6,865 nucleotides of DNA. Origin: Wenzhouxiangella sp. Its GTDB lineage: Bacteria; Pseudomonadota; Gammaproteobacteria; Xanthomonadales; Wenzhouxiangellaceae. Of this stretch, positions 1-6,865 are shown piece by piece. The notes under the pieces are model-generated. The model was not told the origin of the DNA and did no database searches. It saw only the letters and a program-made list of their open reading frames with translations. Where the stretch lies: NCBI GenBank assembly GCA_007116585.1, contig SKIE01000359.1, forward strand, positions 1-6,865, given 5' to 3'. Numbering within the stretch: position 1 is the first letter of the stretch; each line of letters begins with the position of its first letter. A program made the translations under genes and the position numbers.

Positions 1-1912
1 CGAAGGTATCCGGGAACCCGGTCAAGATCTCCCGGTTGACCACGTCAAGCAGGGCGTCGACATCCTGATCGTTGTAGGCCCGGATACCGAAAAAAGCGCC
101 GGTACCGAAAAAGCCGAGAAAGCTGTTGCGTATTCCGGGCTCTTTTTCGCCCTCCAGATAAGGCATCAGACGCTCATTGATGACATCGACCAATTCGCGT
201 TCGGCGGTTTCCGGCCCCATGCCCGAGGGCGTCTGAATGAATCCGAAGATGAAGTTTCGCTGACCCTCCGGCAGATAGTCCGCCGGGGGCAACAGCAGCG
301 CGCCGATCAGGATCGGCACCGTCGTCAAGCCGGCGATCCAGCCCCAGCGCCGGCGCGGCGTGTCGGTCAGGCGCATGATGAATCCGGTCGCCGACTGCCA
401 CCACGACGCCTTGCGGTCTGTCATCTCGGTATCGCCCAACAGGCGGTAACTCGCCGCCGGCAGGACCAGAATGGCCACCATCAGGGAACAGATAATGGCC
501 GCTGAAATCACCACGGCCAGGTCCGCAAACAACTGACCAGCCTCATCCTGCAGGAAAATCACCGGCACGAAAATCGCCACAGTCGTGGCCGTTGACGCGA
601 GCAAGGCACCGTAGACCTGGCCGGTCCCGCGATCGGAAGCCTCCAGTGGCGCCCGACCCATTTCGCGTTGCCGAACGATGTTCTCCAGCACCACGATGGC
701 TGCATCCAGCACCATGCCCACAGCAAAGGCCAGTCCGGCCAGCGAGATGACGTTGAGCGTGCGCCCGGCGCTGTCCAGCACCAGGAAAGCAAAGCACAGA
801 CACAGCGGAATGGCCAGAGCGACCATCAGCGTCGCGCGCATCTTGCGGAAAAACCACCACAGCACCACGATGGCCAGACCCATGCCCAGCAGCAGGTTGG
901 TCGCCACCATGGCAATCGACTGGCGGATGTAGATCGTGTCGTCGGACACCTGGGTGATTGACAGCCCGGCCGGCTCGAGATGGGTCTGGCGCAGTTCTTC
1001 GATGGTCTGCTGAAGCTCTCCCATCACCTCCAGCACGTTGACGCCGGGCTCGGCGATGACGTTCATGGCAATGGACGGGCCACCGTTCTGGGTCATCACG
1101 CCGGTCGAGTCACGCATGGTCCGCTCGACCGTTGCCACATCACCCAGAAACACCGGTCGACCGTCTCGCCAGTCCAGAACCAGATTTTCCAGATCGGCCA
1201 CTTCGTACTGGCCGGCAAAACGCAGGGTAAACTGCCGTCGACCGACCTCCTGGAACCCGCCGGAAACATCGGCGTTTTGGCCCAGACGCTGACCGATACG
1301 GGTCAGATCCACGCCGATGGCAGCAGCGCGGAACGGATCGAAGGTGACGCGGATCTCGAACGGACGGCCGCCGCGCGGGTTGGCTGACGACACGCCGGGA
1401 ATGCGCTCCAGGCGCTCCTTGACCACTTCATCAACAAAGTCCTGATATTCGATGATGGGGCGCATATTGCCCTCCATCGGCCGGATCGCAAACCAGGCGA
1501 TGGTGTCACCGAACTGGTCCGAGCCAACCCTGACGGTGGGTTCGCTGGCATCAGCGGGATAACGCGGCACCTGATTGAGCCGGTTGATCACCTCAATCAA
1601 CGCCCGGTTGAGGTCAACGTTGACGTCGAACTCCAGCGTGATCGAGCCACGCCCCTGCTGCGCGGTCGCGGTCATGCGCTCCAGACCGGGCACGTCGCGC
1701 AGCTGGTTTTCCTGCGGCTCGACAATCTCGGACTCGACCTCGCTGGGCGCCGCGGCGCGCCAGCCGGTGCTGATCGTGATTGTCGGTCGATCAATATTCG
1801 GGGTCAGCTGGATCGGAAGACGCGACAGGCTGATCAGACCGAAAATGATCAGCAGGATGCATCCGACCGCAACGGCAACCGGGTTGCCCAGACCAAGGCG
1901 TGTCAACGGCAC
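1..1912 (-). CDS. HAE1-like RND efflux pump, inner-membrane permease subunit (C-terminus outside window)
   Basis: This is the proton-driven inner-membrane permease of a tripartite RND efflux system, which normally works as a trimer with a periplasmic adaptor and an outer-membrane channel. About 637 residues are present of the roughly 1,000-1,050 usual for the family; the rest lies beyond the left edge. TM1 is at about residues 8-30, followed by the first porter and docking domains (about 31-330). TM2-TM6 lie between about 334 and 492, and TM7 is near 523-545, just before the second periplasmic half. The TM4 motif GMVLDAAIVVLENI is clear, with Asp403 in the position of AcrB Asp407; the next residue is Ala404 where AcrB has a second Asp. 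The start is GTG at 1912, chosen because a GGAGGA site lies 8 bases upstream and the residues after it match the usual N-terminus just ahead of TM1. The gene lies 84 bases behind cca and no adaptor gene precedes it. Substrate is unknown; HAE1 (drugs, detergents, lipids) fits better than the metal-exporting CusA group on overall sequence. Confidence 0.93.
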   Translation of the reverse strand, partial: MPLTRLGLGNPVAVAVGCILLIIFGLISLSRLPIQLTPNIDRPTITISTGWRAAAPSEVESEIVEPQENQLRDVPGLERMTATAQQGRGSITLEFDVNVDLNRALIEVINRLNQVPRYPADASEPTVRVGSDQFGDTIAWFAIRPMEGNMRPIIEYQDFVDEVVKERLERIPGVSSANPRGGRPFEIRVTFDPFRAAAIGVDLTRIGQRLGQNADVSGGFQEVGRRQFTLRFAGQYEVADLENLVLDWRDGRPVFLGDVATVERTMRDSTGVMTQNGGPSIAMNVIAEPGVNVLEVMGELQQTIEELRQTHLEPAGLSITQVSDDTIYIRQSIAMVATNLLLGMGLAIVVLWWFFRKMRATLMVALAIPLCLCFAFLVLDSAGRTLNVISLAGLAFAVGMVLDAAIVVLENIVRQREMGRAPLEASDRGTGQVYGALLASTATTVAIFVPVIFLQDEAGQLFADLAVVISAAIICSLMVAILVLPAASYRLLGDTEMTDRKASWWQSATGFIMRLTDTPRRRWGWIAGLTTVPILIGALLLPPADYLPEGQRNFIFGFIQTPSGMGPETAERELVDVINERLMPYLEGEKEPGIRNSFLGFFGTGAFFGIRAYNDQDVDALLDVVNREILTGFPDTF

Positions 1913-1920
1913 GGCAAAAC

Positions 1921-1926
1921 TCCTCC
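1921..1926 (-). promoter_or_regulatory. Ribosome binding site of the RND permease gene
   Basis: Read on the minus strand this is GGAGGA, 8 bases before the GTG at 1912. It is the strongest Shine-Dalgarno match seen at any gene start in the window, and it fixes the non-ATG start. It also implies that the permease is translated independently of cca, whose stop is 84 bases upstream. Confidence 0.8.
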
Positions 1927-1996
1927 ACTCAATCGGCGAAAGGGTAGCAGAGCGCTTGCTGGACCGCGTCAATGACTTTTGTGAAGACGAGCCCGG

Positions 1997-3250
1997 TCAT
2001 GTCGGCAAAATCTCCCGGATACGCTCGATCCGCGCCCGGCGCATGGCCTCGGCAATCGCGGCACCGGCCAAACCCTGTGCCTCCAGTTCGCGACCCTGGA
2101 CTGTGCCAGCGGCCACCGCTGCGCGCTGCAGCAGGTCTGCCTGGGGATAGGCATCCTGCGTCAGTCCCTCGCGCCCTGTGTAGTCCGCCTTGCAGGCCAG
2201 CAATACAGACTGCAAACGCTCCGGCCGGCGGAACGCGTCGATCCGCTCCAGCAAACCCAGCACCTTGCCTGCCCGCATCTGCCCCACTTGATGAATTTTC
2301 AAGTGCAGCTCGCTGACCAGCAGCGCCAGGTCACGGCAGTTGTTGGGCACGCGCAGGCGCTCGCAGACAGCGCGAATCGGAACCAACCCCCGCTTTTCAT
2401 GCCCGTGATGGGCAGGTAACTGATCTTCAGGTGTCAAGGCTTTGCCCAGATCATGAACCAGGGCTGCGAAGCGGACCGGCAGATCGCCGCCCAGCGCTGC
2501 AGCCTGATCCAGCACCATCAGCACATGGCGACCGGTGTCGATTTCCGGGTGGTAGCGGGCCGGTTGCGGCACGCCGAACAAGGCGTCGAGTTCGGGCAGG
2601 ATGACCGCCAGCGCGCCTGTTTCGCGCAGAACGCGCACGAACCGTGAGGGCCGTTCATGCATCAGCGCGCGACTCATCTCCTGCCACACCCGCTCCGGCA
2701 CAAGGTGCGCCACCTCACCGTCGTCCACCATCTCGCGGCACAGTGCCAGCGTATGGTCGGCGATTTCGAAATCGGCAAACCGGGTTGCAAATCGGGCCAG
2801 GCGCAGGATGCGAACCGGGTCTTCCCGGAACGCATCAGAGACGTGGCGCAGCAGCCCGGCCTTGAGGTCGCCAACGCCGTTGAACGGGTCAACCAGCTGG
2901 CCTTCGGGGCTCACGGCAATGGCGTTGATGGTCAGGTCGCGCCTGATCAGATCCTGTTCCAGGGTCACTTCCGGGCCGGTCTGGAAGACAAACCCCCGAT
3001 AACCACGGCCTTGCTTGCGCTCGGTTCGGGCCAGGGCAAACTCCTCGCCGGTCTCGGGATGCAGAAACACCGGAAAGTCGCGCCCCACGGGCCGGAACCC
3101 GCGCTGCTGCAGGGCCTCGGGCGTGCTCCCGACAATCACGAAATCGCGATCACCGGCAGGCAGTCCCAGCAACCAGTCGCGGACAGAGCCACCGACCTGG
3201 TAGACGGACAATCCGCTCAGCCTGGGGTCACTGTCCACATCCCATTCCAT
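1997..3250 (-). CDS. cca: Multifunctional CCA protein: tRNA nucleotidyltransferase with HD phosphohydrolase domain
   Basis: Cytoplasmic enzyme that adds or repairs the 3'-terminal CCA of tRNAs from CTP and ATP without a nucleic acid template. The protein (417 aa from this start; E. coli Cca is 412) resembles E. coli Cca along its whole length. Class II nucleotidyltransferase motifs are intact: GGSVRD at residues 20-25, the metal-binding pair Asp34 and Asp36 in [16 protein letters not shown] from residue 103, then [12 protein letters not shown] and ERVWQE. The C-terminal half is an HD domain with His242, His266-Asp267 and Asp356, which in E. coli gives phosphatase, 2'-nucleotidase and 2',3'-cyclic phosphodiesterase activity. 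The start is uncertain. ATG at 3250 is preferred by codon but has no clear Shine-Dalgarno. A TTG at 3277 adds nine residues and overlaps the slt stop as TTGA. A TTG at 3211 would align best with the E. coli N-terminus and has an AGG upstream. The gene is tight behind slt and probably co-transcribed with it. Confidence 0.95.
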   Translation of the reverse strand: MEWDVDSDPRLSGLSVYQVGGSVRDWLLGLPAGDRDFVIVGSTPEALQQRGFRPVGRDFPVFLHPETGEEFALARTERKQGRGYRGFVFQTGPEVTLEQDLIRRDLTINAIAVSPEGQLVDPFNGVGDLKAGLLRHVSDAFREDPVRILRLARFATRFADFEIADHTLALCREMVDDGEVAHLVPERVWQEMSRALMHERPSRFVRVLRETGALAVILPELDALFGVPQPARYHPEIDTGRHVLMVLDQAAALGGDLPVRFAALVHDLGKALTPEDQLPAHHGHEKRGLVPIRAVCERLRVPNNCRDLALLVSELHLKIHQVGQMRAGKVLGLLERIDAFRRPERLQSVLLACKADYTGREGLTQDAYPQADLLQRAAVAAGTVQGRELEAQGLAGAAIAEAMRRARIERIREILPT

Positions 3251-3273
3251 GGCGGGGATTGTAGCGGCGGTGC

Positions 3274-5226
3274 TCAATCAGAAGGCTGCTCGGGACACTG
3301 GAAAGCACCATTTCCGGACGCGTTCTGCGGCAGCAGATACCGACGCAAGACCTCGGGCGAGCGCCCCATCTGCCATTCGTAAATGGTCGCAAACGCCAGC
3401 ACCCGGGGCACGTAGTCACGCGTTTCGAAAAACGGCAGAGTCTCCAGCCACACATCCGGATCGTTGGCCGGCCGCTCGGCATCCCAGCGCGCAACTGCGT
3501 TGATACCGGCGTTGTAGGCCGCGGCGACGCGAATCCAGTCGCCTTCGTAGCGCTGCTGCAGTTCAGCCAGATGGGCAATCCCCAACGGAAGATTGACCGC
3601 CGGGCTCATCAGGTCACCGGCGCCGTTGTAAGGCAAGCCGTTGCGCTGCGCCACCGCGCGCGCCGTCCCAGGCATCAACTGCAGCAATCCTCGCGCGCCG
3701 GCCGGCGAGAGCGCATCGGGCTGCATGGCCGACTCGGCCCGCATCAGGCCGTAAACCAGAGCAGGGTCGACCTGCCAGCGTTCCGCATAGCGACTGACCC
3801 GGCCTTTTTCAATCATCGGAAAGCGCCACGGATAGGCGCGCATTGCGCCGACAGCACCCAGCGCGGCAATAGCCCGATCGTGCCATTCGCGGCCGGCCGC
3901 CAGCAGCGCCGCCTGGCGACGCTCTTCCTCACCCAGGCGCCGCCACACAGCCGACCAGGTGCGGCGGGCGTGATCGCTCAAGCCCACGGCCTGCAGTTCC
4001 AGCGCGCGCTCGAACTCCGCATCGCGCATCAAGCGCCGTTGAATCTCGCCATCGGCCTTCAAGTCCTGCGGACACAGACTGAAATCCTGATCCAGCCTGG
4101 CGGCTGCCAGGAAACCGTAGACCGTCGCATCCGCCGCCAAGGTGCCGAACGCAAGCACAGCCTCGGGCCGGCCCAGCTCGCCCAGCGCACGTCCGCGCCA
4201 GTAGCGCCAGCGCGCCTGACCCTGTTCGGCCAGACTCATCGCCTGAATGCTCGACAGCACCTCGTCCCAGGCCCCGTGGGCCATGGCGGCCCGGGCGCGC
4301 CATTCCAGCATTTGCTGATCCATGGCCGATGCAGGCAGACGGTCGATGGCACGCACGGCTTCGGCATCCAGCGCGACCGCACGAAACAGCGCGATCTCGC
4401 GCGCAATGGCCGCTTCCGCCGAGGACGAAAATTCAAATCGATTCGACAACGCCTGCCAGGCGCGCTCAGCTCGCTGCCAGTCACTGCGCGCCAGGCGCCG
4501 CAGCGTGTGCTCAACCAGCTGACGCGAGTCCTCTTCATCAGACCAGTGCCGGGCCTCGATCACCAGACGCCGCGGATGGTTGTGCATCAGCAGCCATTGG
4601 TCGGCCCATTCAAGCTGGTCACGCGGCAAGTAGCGCCGCAGATAGCGGGCCAGACCGGCCTGACCGGCGTTCAGGGCCAGGCCGAAACGCTGCCAGCCCT
4701 GGTCATGTGTGGGATAGCCCTGCGCGCGCCACCAGTCAAAGGCCGGGTCACAGACATCCGTTTGCGAGCGTCCAACCAGCCACAACTCGGCGATACGATC
4801 TGTCAGTCCCTCGTGCCGGCCGGCAGCGATATCGGCCCGCGCCAGCCAGCAGCGCACTTGGGCATCCCGGGCACCGCGACCATGGCGCGCGAGAGCATCA
4901 AACTCTCCTCGCCGGCCAAGGCTGCGCAGCCAGGCGGTCTCCAGCGCGGCGGCAAACGACCAATCACGATAGCGGGCCAGAAACCGGGTCATCTCGTCGA
5001 CCGAGATACTGTCCAGCGTCTGCCGCTTGAACTCGAACTCCAGATACGGCGTCAGGACGTAGTCCGGCATGGCGTCAATGGCCTCGGCCAGCGCCTCACG
5101 ATCCGCCCGTCCCGCCGCCTCCCAGGCCTGAATGAAGCGCTCTCGATCGCTGATGCGCTCGGCGCAGGCCGGACCGGCCAGCGACACGATCAACACCAGC
5201 CAGACCCGGCTGATCACACTTGCCAT
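3274..5226 (-). CDS. slt: Soluble periplasmic lytic murein transglycosylase (Slt70 type)
   Basis: Periplasmic exolytic enzyme that cleaves the MurNAc-GlcNAc bond of peptidoglycan with formation of 1,6-anhydroMurNAc, acting in wall turnover and recycling. The protein is 650 aa; E. coli Slt70 precursor is 645. Residues 1-22 look like a Sec signal peptide with cleavage after Ala-Cys-Ala. Residues from about 23 to 430 are Arg/Trp/Leu-rich and helical, as expected of the superhelical U domain, followed by a linker domain. The C-terminal lysozyme-like domain starts near 475. It carries the catalytic Glu498 in MRAESAMQP, then [21 protein letters not shown] (Tyr571) and ETRDYV (Glu601), all hallmarks of family 1 transglycosylases. 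The ATG at 5226 is chosen because it leads directly into the signal peptide and has AGGTGG 7 bases upstream. The frame stays open to a TTG at 5304, but that would put 26 polar residues before the signal peptide. A Cys at position 21 lacks a proper lipobox, so a soluble rather than lipid-anchored form is expected. Confidence 0.95.
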   Translation of the reverse strand: MASVISRVWLVLIVSLAGPACAERISDRERFIQAWEAAGRADREALAEAIDAMPDYVLTPYLEFEFKRQTLDSISVDEMTRFLARYRDWSFAAALETAWLRSLGRRGEFDALARHGRGARDAQVRCWLARADIAAGRHEGLTDRIAELWLVGRSQTDVCDPAFDWWRAQGYPTHDQGWQRFGLALNAGQAGLARYLRRYLPRDQLEWADQWLLMHNHPRRLVIEARHWSDEEDSRQLVEHTLRRLARSDWQRAERAWQALSNRFEFSSSAEAAIAREIALFRAVALDAEAVRAIDRLPASAMDQQMLEWRARAAMAHGAWDEVLSSIQAMSLAEQGQARWRYWRGRALGELGRPEAVLAFGTLAADATVYGFLAAARLDQDFSLCPQDLKADGEIQRRLMRDAEFERALELQAVGLSDHARRTWSAVWRRLGEEERRQAALLAAGREWHDRAIAALGAVGAMRAYPWRFPMIEKGRVSRYAERWQVDPALVYGLMRAESAMQPDALSPAGARGLLQLMPGTARAVAQRNGLPYNGAGDLMSPAVNLPLGIAHLAELQQRYEGDWIRVAAAYNAGINAVARWDAERPANDPDVWLETLPFFETRDYVPRVLAFATIYEWQMGRSPEVLRRYLLPQNASGNGAFQCPEQPSD

Positions 5227-5304
5227 GCAACGCCCACCTGCTTCCACACCGACATCAGGTGGTAGTGTGCCATTATTGCCCTGATGATCCGCGCTCTCTG
5301 ACAA
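5227..5304. promoter_or_regulatory. Divergent intergenic region between slt and the TauE/SafE gene, probable overlapping promoters
   Basis: These 78 bases separate the starts of two divergent genes and must carry initiation signals for both unless transcription begins inside a neighbour. The only AT-rich stretch is around 5271-5277. On the minus strand it reads AATAAT (5277-5272), a five-of-six match to a -10 box for slt that would place the transcript start near 5265, just ahead of the inverted repeat; no good -35 is paired with it. On the plus strand CCGACA (5249-5254), 16 bases, then CATTAT (5271-5276) is a weak sigma70-like pair for the permease gene. These assignments are tentative; the existence of promoters here follows mainly from the gene arrangement. 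Confidence 0.4.
5234..5262 (-). promoter_or_regulatory. Inverted repeat spanning the slt ribosome binding site (possible mRNA hairpin or operator)
   Basis: CCACCTG at 5234-5240 is perfectly complementary to CAGGTGG at 5256-5262, with a 15-base spacer. In the slt transcript the promoter-proximal arm CCACCUG would pair with CAGGUGG, which contains the AGGTGG Shine-Dalgarno sequence of slt, 7 bases ahead of its ATG. A second repeat, CACAC at 5245-5249 with GTGTG at 5265-5269, partly overlaps the first and would compete with it. The repeat itself is directly visible. That it controls translation, or instead binds a regulator in DNA, is inference. Confidence 0.4.
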
Positions 5305-6090
5305 GTGCTTTCACTCCTTCTGATGCTTGCCCTCACCGGCCTGGTTGCCGGTGTGCTGGCCGGCCTGCTGGGGATCGGCGGCGGGCTGGTCATCGTGCCC
5401 GCACTGACCTGGATTCTGCGCAGCCAGGGCGTCGCAGTCGATATCGCAGTGCCGGTGGCGGTAGCGACCTCGCTGGGCACCATGTTGCTGACCTCGGCCA
5501 GCGCGGTCTGGTTCCATGACCGACGTGACGGCGTGCACTGGCCAACCGTGGCCCGGCTGGCGCCGGCCGTAGGCACTGGGGCGCTGATCGGCGCATGGAG
5601 CGCGGCGCTGCTGCCGGGGCTGTGGCTGGCGCGAATTTTCGCCCTGCTGGCCGCGATCATCGGCATCAGGATGCTGCTTGACCTGAAACCGCCACCGGTC
5701 GATCGGCAGGCCAGGGCGCGAGGCTGGCCGCTGATCGGGCCGCTGATCGGTGCCGTGTCGGCCATCATGGGCATCGGCGGGGGCAGCTTCAACGTGCCCT
5801 ATCTGGTGCGCAACGGATTTCCACCCGTGCGCGCGGTCGCCATTGCCTCGGCCTGCGGATGGCCCATCGCGCTGGGCGGGGTCGCCGGCTTCACCGTTGC
5901 CGGCTGGGGACATCAGTTGTTGGCCTGGAGCGTGGGCTACCTGTACGGGCCGGGCATTGTCGTGATCGGTCTTTGCGGCGCCGCGGCAGCGCCGCTCGGC
6001 GTCTCTCTCGCTCACCGCCTGCCGGCCAGGCGATTGCGCCGAATCTTTGGTCTCCTACTGCTGCTCGTCGCCGTTCGCATGCTCTGGTAG
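5305..6090 (+). CDS. TauE/SafE-family membrane permease (sulfite exporter TauE/SafE-like)
   Basis: A 261-aa, very hydrophobic polytopic inner-membrane protein with about eight predicted membrane segments. The family hallmark is two homologous halves, and both are visible: a GVLAGLLGIGGGLVIVP segment at residues 16-32, and a second GIGGG at 156-160 followed by SFNVP in the same arrangement. Family members move small organic or sulfur anions such as sulfite, sulfoacetate or taurine-derived products. Nothing here identifies the substrate, and no taurine, sulfonate or sulfur-oxidation gene is nearby. The start is the GTG at 5305: an in-frame TGA at 5299 rules out anything earlier, and no clear Shine-Dalgarno is seen. 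An ATG at 5323 (residue 7) is the alternative, but it would trim the first membrane helix. The gene is divergent from slt, and its 3' end overlaps the convergent downstream gene by 36 bases. Confidence 0.9.
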   Translation: MLSLLLMLALTGLVAGVLAGLLGIGGGLVIVPALTWILRSQGVAVDIAVPVAVATSLGTMLLTSASAVWFHDRRDGVHWPTVARLAPAVGTGALIGAWSAALLPGLWLARIFALLAAIIGIRMLLDLKPPPVDRQARARGWPLIGPLIGAVSAIMGIGGGSFNVPYLVRNGFPPVRAVAIASACGWPIALGGVAGFTVAGWGHQLLAWSVGYLYGPGIVVIGLCGAAAAPLGVSLAHRLPARRLRRIFGLLLLLVAVRMLW

Positions 6091-6849
6091 GTTGACCCTG
6101 GCATCCAGGTTCAGCCGCATAGCCAGCGGCCGATGATCCGAAAAGCGGGCAGACAGGGCGTCAAGCTCGGCCACATCCATGCGGGGCGAGACCAGGATAT
6201 GGTCAATGGACCGCTGCGGATTCCAGGACGGGAAGGTCAAAATGTTGCCGGCCGGCATGATCAACCCGGCGCGATCGCAAAACTCTTGCAGCTCGCGCGA
6301 GGCCGGACCGGCGTTAAAATCTCCCATGACAACCACGTTGGGATACTCCCGCACCAGGCCCGCCAGATAACCCAGCTGCTGTGATCGGGCCCGCCGCCCG
6401 AGCGCAAGATGCAGCACAATCAGCCACAGTGCCTGTTCGCCCTCTCCAAAGCGGGCGATCAAGGCACCCCGGCCTGGAATGGCCCCCGGCAGGCGATGCT
6501 CCTCGACCAGGCTCGGCTCGATCCGGCTCAATAAACCAATGCCCGCATGAGCCAGCACGCCGACCTTGCGGTTGCCGCGGTAGTGCCAGTAAGGAAAGCC
6601 GGCGTGCGTGGCCAGATATTTGGCCTGGTTGAGGAAACCCGACCGCAGGCTGCCGCAGTCAACCTCCTGCAGGGCAACGATGTCATAGCCGCTGAGCAGG
6701 TCGGCGATGGCATCGAGATTGGCGATGCGCTGGTTGTTCGGCAGCAGCTGGCGCCAGCTATGGGTCAGGTAGTCGCGATACTTTGCGGTGGTGGTACCGG
6801 CCTGGATGTTGTAGCTCAGCAGCCGAAGCTGCCGAGGCCCGGAAGCCAT
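6055..6849 (-). CDS. Endonuclease/exonuclease/phosphatase (EEP) family protein
   Basis: A 264-aa single-domain protein with the DNase I/exonuclease III-like fold. Metal-dependent phosphodiesterase catalytic residues are all present and in order: Asn14 in LLSYNIQ, Glu62 in LQEVD, His147 in VLHLALG, Asp177 and Asn179 in MGDFNA, Asp216-His217 in SIDHILVSP, and Asp238-His239 in FSDHRPL. The pattern, including the RYR/KYRDYLTHSW-like segment and GSLRSGFLNQ, resembles a conserved group of cytoplasmic-looking EEP proteins I recall from Pseudomonas and Xanthomonadales whose substrate is not established, so nuclease, phosphatase or lipid phosphodiesterase activity cannot be chosen from sequence. There is no signal peptide or membrane segment. 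The ATG at 6849 has only a weak upstream context. The frame stays open to the window edge, so an N-terminal extension beyond 6865 is possible. It is convergent with the TauE/SafE gene. Confidence 0.88.
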   Translation of the reverse strand: MASGPRQLRLLSYNIQAGTTTAKYRDYLTHSWRQLLPNNQRIANLDAIADLLSGYDIVALQEVDCGSLRSGFLNQAKYLATHAGFPYWHYRGNRKVGVLAHAGIGLLSRIEPSLVEEHRLPGAIPGRGALIARFGEGEQALWLIVLHLALGRRARSQQLGYLAGLVREYPNVVVMGDFNAGPASRELQEFCDRAGLIMPAGNILTFPSWNPQRSIDHILVSPRMDVAELDALSARFSDHRPLAMRLNLDARVNLPEHANGDEQQ

Positions 6850-6865
6850 CGCCGTTTCAGTCGGA

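Noticed and set aside
1937..1972. Possible promoter for the RND gene (TTGACG at 1972-1967)
   Set aside because: The -35 match is good, but at 17-base spacing the -10 is TGCTAC, only two of six consensus bases, and no better hexamer lies at an allowed distance.
1913..1996. Terminator between cca and the RND gene
   Set aside because: No stable GC hairpin followed by a T-run is visible on the minus strand, so read-through from cca cannot be excluded.
1575..2150. 191-codon open frame on the plus strand crossing the RND-cca gap
   Set aside because: It overlaps the N-terminus of the RND gene and the C-terminus of cca in antisense, and its Ser/Arg-rich translation is unlike any family I recognise.
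2657..3382. 241-codon open frame on the plus strand
   Set aside because: Antisense to cca, which is unambiguous along its length; the translation has no domain or secondary-structure logic.
5149..5226. Slt as a lipoprotein because of Cys21
   Set aside because: The residues before the Cys (Gly-Pro-Ala) do not fit a lipobox, and Ala-Cys-Ala followed by Glu fits ordinary signal peptidase I cleavage.
5214..5255. 13-codon upstream frame (ATG 5255) overlapping the slt start
   Set aside because: No Shine-Dalgarno sequence precedes it and its ATG sits in the loop of the hairpin; it is too short to tell from chance.
3571..5265. 564-codon open frame on the plus strand
   Set aside because: It lies antisense to slt almost throughout. 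slt has full family motifs, a signal peptide and the expected length. The plus-strand translation is rich in Arg, Gln, Pro and His with no recognisable domain, as expected for an antisense frame in GC-rich DNA.
5227..5304. slt extended upstream to a TTG at 5304
   Set aside because: It would put 26 polar residues ahead of an evident signal peptide and remove the divergent promoter region; ATG 5226 has a good ribosome binding site.
5311..6015. 234-codon open frame on the minus strand
   Set aside because: Antisense to the TauE/SafE gene; the product is Gly/Arg/Gln/His-rich low-complexity sequence, while the plus strand encodes a clear duplicated membrane protein.

Overview
The window is high-GC bacterial DNA carrying ordinary chromosomal genes. 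Cca with a C-terminal HD domain, a Slt70-type lytic transglycosylase, an HAE1-like RND pump, and protein sequences close to those known from Escherichia, Pseudomonas and Xanthomonadales together suggest a gammaproteobacterium. A lineage near Xanthomonadales/Chromatiales is my guess from sequence feel, not a demonstrated placement. I see no rRNA, tRNA, CRISPR array, insertion sequence, phage gene or other mobile element.

Layout: on the minus strand, in transcription order, are slt (start 5226, stop 3274), cca (start most likely 3250, stop 1997) and an inner-membrane RND efflux permease (GTG start 1912). The permease runs off the left edge of the window, so only about 637 N-terminal residues are present. 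slt and cca are nearly contiguous: the earliest possible cca start overlaps the slt stop by 4 bases, and the preferred start lies 23 bases beyond it. They are probably co-transcribed. The RND gene follows after 84 bases with its own strong ribosome binding site.

slt is divergent from a plus-strand TauE/SafE-family membrane permease (5305-6090), separated by a 78-base region that must hold the start signals of both. This region contains a perfect 7-base inverted repeat. In the slt transcript it could form a hairpin that pairs the Shine-Dalgarno sequence of slt; in DNA it could instead be an operator. The permease converges on a minus-strand endonuclease/exonuclease/phosphatase-family gene (6055-6849), and their 3' coding ends overlap by 36 bases.

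Function: the genes do not form one pathway. They cover periplasmic peptidoglycan turnover (Slt), tRNA 3'-end synthesis and repair (Cca), drug or lipid efflux (RND), small-anion or sulfur-compound transport (TauE/SafE) and a soluble phosphodiesterase-fold enzyme. I found no convincing evidence of an undescribed system. The points most worth checking are the hairpin ahead of slt, the missing adaptor gene upstream of the RND permease, the Asp-Ala pair in its TM4 proton-relay motif, and the convergent coding overlap.
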